Positions 60,089 through 64,000 of a stretch of DNA of 64,000 nt are shown here, piece by piece. The notes beneath the pieces were generated by a model that was not told the origin of the DNA, ran no database searches, and saw only the letters and a list, made by a program, of their open reading frames with translations. Source of the DNA: Chlorokybus atmophyticus (lineage: Eukaryota > Streptophyta > Chlorokybophyceae > Chlorokybales > Chlorokybaceae); NCBI GenBank assembly GCA_009103225.1, contig RHPI01002533.1, positions 299,836 to 363,835 of the forward strand, in the 5' to 3' direction. Position 1 is the first letter of the stretch, and each line of letters opens with the position of its first letter. The translations under genes were made by a program, and so were the position numbers.

Positions 60089-61658
60089 ACGTAATTAGTT
60101 GAAAATGCCGACTCGGCATAGGGTTCCTTGCTGCTAGCTGAGCAAATTCAGTGCATGGTAATTAATGGGACAACCATTGGGCTTTGCGGAACTGGTGGGC
60201 TTTATATTACCATGGCTTTATGTTGCATACAACCAATGGTTAACAATGTCAACCTTGTGTGACAACAAATGCAATTACATGCCTGCTCAGCTTGCACGTC
60301 GACAACATAAAGCATCACATTGTGATGCGTTATTACAACAAATGAGCGATTACAGCATTGACATTAAGAATTAAAATGATACATGCGCGAATCAAGTTGC
60401 TCTTACGTAGCTTGTTGTTTGTTAAAAGAAAACTGTAGCAACGAACGGTCCACTCATGCACAATGTTACATATGTGACACTTGCTGCAACATCAGCGCTT
60501 TAACCACGGGGCCATGGCAGAAAGAGTTTTTTTTATAGGGGGCGCCACATGCCATTTAACATGTGCCATAACCATATGTCAAAATAGAGATAAACTCTTG
60601 TGTAGTGTTATGCTATGCACTCTGCACCGCGCCATGCATTGCACTCGAGCATTCATGCACAAGCAACCAAGTCTTACAAACAGCACTATATGGTTAAATA
60701 CAAGCAAGCAGTCATTCACGACCACATTGACAACAACCATTATAAACATAAGAGATTGGCCCTAACCTCCTAGCATTCAACAACAGACCTTGCACGACAC
60801 CAGCTTGCATGCGCACTTACCTGCAGCAACAGCGCTGCAATCACTTACTGTCCAGCAGTGGGCTCATGTTGTGACACTTGCAGCAGTGGTAAGGGTTGGT
60901 TTAAACAATAATTAATTATGTTTTTGAACATAATCTGAATAAAGTATCCTTTTAATTGTTCTAGCCTACTGAACGGCCATTACGGAACAAACCTGCCTTA
61001 AAAAATTGTTCTTTGCTCGGGGGTTGGGAGTACGAGACCGAAGTAGCATAAACAAGCATATTGCCATACAATTGGCTCATGTACATGTATACAGATGTTA
61101 TTGACATACAAACTATTGCTATGGGTATATGTTGAATGTGTCAGCAATGACCTTATCACGTATATTGCTTACGTTATTTTAAATACACGACTATGTATCA
61201 ATGTCAATAAATATTAATTGTGGTATGTAGCATACTATCCGGATGTCTCATGTGAACATAACAAGCAACAAATGTAAGTAGTGTTGCAGAATCTGGTCAA
61301 ACTGATCACTCCATCACTCAATCGCTCCATCACTAGTATATGAGAAAGGCGCGCGGGTGGAAATCATTTGCTGTTGGTTATATTGAAGCTCGGGCCACAG
61401 CTTGCCTTGCATAAGTTTACGGGCCCCAGATGCAATGCACCTGGGGCTATGACATCTGCACTCCCAGCACGTTGCTGCTGGCCTGTTGAGCAGCAAATCA
61501 GCAGCCGCGTGGAACATGCAACCAAATTGCACAGCAGTCTCACTCCATCTCAACGCTATGAGGAGCGCACAGAATCATGCCAAACACAAGGGGAAACCAT
61601 TGTTTACACAAAAACCTCTAGATAACAAAAGCTATGCAGCTAATCAGCCACCTGGCCA
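60089..61658. other. 1.6 kb without a supported gene
   Basis: AT-richer intergenic sequence. One stretch (60440-60525, minus strand) has a tRNA-like A-box tggccccgtggttaaagcg and a weak B-box-like gttcgttgc, possibly a tRNA or SINE relic. No intact tRNA folds from it. Confidence 0.35.
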
Positions 61659-63799
61659 CTACAAGAAAGCCCCCTTCTCTAGAAGCTTAACCACCTCAGT
61701 CTGATTGTTCAGCTGTGCAACATCCATCGCCGTCTTCTGGTCCTTGTTACGGAGCGTGCTGCGAAACGGACCCATCAGTATGTACGTCAACATATCAGCA
61801 AGGGAAGCATGTGCACCTCTCTATAGTTACCGAGAAGCATGTAGTGGACGCAGACAAGCACACACCAACTTGCAGTACGGACAAGCACAGCATCACATCG
61901 CAATGAGTGACCGACCAAAATGGAAAAGACAAGCTTCTGAGACTTACAGGTTTGCGCCGCTATCAATCAGCAACTTCACAATGTCCTCCCGTCCATATCC
62001 AGCAGCATAATGAAGCGCGGTGTTGTTGTTCTTGTCAACAGCATCAGGGTTTGCAGACTTGTCCAGAAGCGCCTCCGCACAATCAAGCTGCCAAACGCAT
62101 AGCGTTAATGCATTGCACAGCGCCTGGTAGCTGCTATGACATAAGCTATGCCGTTTACCCGTATTTATACCTCTCCATAACCACATGCAAAGTGCAAGGC
62201 TGTGCGTCCCTCGCTATCCTTTTCGTCCTTGTCAGCACCCTCCTCGAGCAGCTTCTTCATTGTCTGTCAGCACACACATGTCACAACACACAGCAACAGT
62301 TAAAACCCGCATCCACTTAAGCAACGCCATGCAATTCTGCAAGCACATGGCCAGTACACACCTCCACGTCACCATTGCTTGCACATGAGTGCAGCGTAGG
62401 CTCTCCATCCTCTTCTTCATCCCCTTCCTCACCCTCAACACCTTCTTCCTCCTCATCTTCGTCACCCTCAGGCAAACCACCTGGAAAGCCTCCAGGCATC
62501 ATACCCGGAGGGAAGCCACCCCCCGGGAAACCACCCCCCATAACTGAACCAAGCTTGCCGAGAATTTCGGGGTCATTCCAATATCTGCAAACAACAGGTG
62601 ATGCGCAGTGCAGAGATCAACAACCCAGCTTAATCACAGACCAACACATGGAACATGGCCGGAATGTTTCAGCTGCCAGCATCAGCACCTTTCGAACAAG
62701 CAATCAACCGAGCTTGCATCGCATTCAATCAGACACCTACTTCATCATGGCAGCTGGCCCTCCGGTCTCAATTTCCTGCAAGATGGGCTTCAACACTGGA
62801 TCCTCCTTCAGCTTCTCCATACGCTGCTGCATTTCCTGTTGGTATGACGGGTTCTGCATGCTCCGCATGATGTTTGCCATCTCTGGGTCTTGCTGCAAAT
62901 GACATATATCAGTGCACTGCAAGCAACCCGTGTCCCATGCAGACTATGCAAGAACATGCCGGCACCCAGTATGAACATGCGCCAAAAACGCTTCAGCAAC
63001 AAAGACAACGCAGGTGTTATAAACTGTCAGCTGCTTAGAACCTGCATGAGCTGCGAGCCCAGTTGCTCTGCCATTCGCATGAACTGCGGGTTCTGCATGA
63101 CGGATGACATGGCATTCATGTACTGGGTGGGATCAATGACGGGTTGCTCTGCAACTGCGCCGCCCTGTGCACTGCGGCTAGCTCCCATTGTGGCTTGCAG
63201 CTGCTGCGTCATCTGTGCAAAAGCGGGGTCCTGTGCAATCTGCTCAGCCATCTGTCGAATGCTGGGGTCCTGCGCCAGATTGCATGGTCATATGACCAGT
63301 AGTCAGGAAACTGAGGAACCTGATGAAACTGATAAAAAGTGTACAGAAGCAACGCAGTTGTCGAGTTTTTGGCCAGCCAATAACAATGTCAGCGGACAGT
63401 ACATGAGGCATGCATGGTGTCCTTTCGCATCGTGCTGTACAGGGCAGCACTCACGTTGAGAACGTTGCTCATTGCAGAGAAGTCGAAAGGGCTGGGAACA
63501 GCGCCTGCGGGCGGTGCACCTGCCGTGGCGTTTCCATTGGCGTTGCCGCCTGCATGCAGCGGAAGCATCCTATGATAAGGGGATCACAGCGCGCAAAAAG
63601 ACGAAAAAGGCGCAGAAAGGTTCGCAGCAACTTATGTGCAGCTACAGGTGCACCGCGCTAGCACCGGCACGACCAGCAAGGATGTAGTTGGCATTTTTCG
63701 AGGGCATGCAGTCCACCTCACAGGCGTCCTACAGAGTGCACAACCGCCACCCCCAGAACACCCTCACTTACCGGCGGGGGTGCTGTCCTCGCCTGCCAT
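61659..63799 (-). CDS. AKR2: AKR2-type ankyrin protein, organelle outer membrane targeting factor
   Basis: Cytosolic chaperone that in Arabidopsis binds newly made chloroplast outer-envelope (OEP7) and peroxisomal (APX3) membrane proteins. Eight in-phase exons: 63799-63772, 63549-63455, 63269-63042, 62892-62741, 62584-62362, 62263-62171, 62087-61948 and 61758-61659, giving 352 residues (Arabidopsis AKR2A 342). N-terminal Gly/Ala-rich part, then [16 protein letters not shown] and [18 protein letters not shown] (STI1-like helices), [50 protein letters not shown], a Gly/Pro/Met-rich stretch and an acidic block. C-terminal ankyrin repeats follow ([54 protein letters not shown]) and the family-typical end EKGAFL. 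Start is ATG at 63799, preceded by an aaccctag-containing leader. All junctions are GT-AG. Confidence 0.96.
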
Positions 63800-64000
63800 C
63801 TCGCTCGGCACTCTCTCCCCTACCCTTGGTTTCCGCCGCTGCTTGGTCCCTTCTCCTCCGCCGCCGCCGCCGCAGCAGCCGAACCTACTCGTCACCTTCG
63901 TATCTAGGGTTTTGGGCTCAGAACCAGATGACTGTGCTCAGTAAGTTTCACTGAACTTCACGAACTTGCTTGCCACATGTGACTCGGGCACGATGTGAGG
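63800..64000. promoter_or_regulatory. AKR2 upstream region
   Basis: Contains a gccgccgccgccgcagcagcc run near 63860 in the presumed 5' UTR. On the minus strand an aaaccctag word sits near 63910, reminiscent of the telo-box seen upstream of plant translation-related genes. Function not shown. Confidence 0.3.

Noticed and set aside
62375-63459. Plus-strand frames of 175 and 189 codons
   Set aside because: Antisense shadows of AKR2 exons.

Overview
The window is nuclear DNA of a eukaryote, most likely a green alga or a relative in the green lineage. The genes are split by short introns (mostly 60-250 nt). An AKR2-type chloroplast outer-envelope targeting factor and a plant AVP2-type (K+-insensitive) proton pyrophosphatase point to Viridiplantae. 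The species cannot be told from sequence alone. There are no operons, ribosome binding sites or CRISPR arrays.

The left two thirds (1-43.6 kb) are mainly transposon-derived. They hold: a small two-exon unknown gene (270-1206, -); a 4 x 151 bp tandem repeat; an unknown basic multi-exon gene with an RGG tail (2476-4981, +); a Tigger/pogo-like DDE transposase remnant with a 433 bp tandem duplication (5.7-7.3 kb); minus-strand gag-like debris; a Ty3/gypsy element (9998-17140) with a Ty1/copia element nested in its RNase H region; a host FUSC-type membrane transporter gene (21122-26060, -); a LINE RT scrap; a complete PIF/Harbinger transposon (28140-32353) with matching TIRs, TAA target duplications, a DDE transposase and a MYB/SANT gene on the opposite strand; a second, older gypsy element (34806-41389); and a LINE 3' end followed by a long (CT)n tract.

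The right third (43.8-64 kb) is a compact block of host genes: an aquaglyceroporin with a very large loop C insertion (-), a regucalcin/SMP-30-like lactonase (+), an NFKBIL1 homologue (-), the AVP2-type H+-PPase (-) and AKR2 (-). A 796 bp MITE-like element with TA target duplications lies between the last two. Six host gene models were rebuilt exon by exon. Five are phase-consistent over the whole coding sequence; the N-terminus of the aquaglyceroporin is not settled. The genes share no obvious pathway. Several introns start with GC rather than GT, a rate that looks far above normal.

The recurrent themes are GC-AG introns, local tandem duplications inside transposon genes, and perfect or near-perfect palindromes. 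No clearly new multi-gene system was found. The best leads are the enlarged-loop aquaglyceroporin, the GC-AG intron enrichment, the intact Harbinger element and the overlapping palindrome pair.
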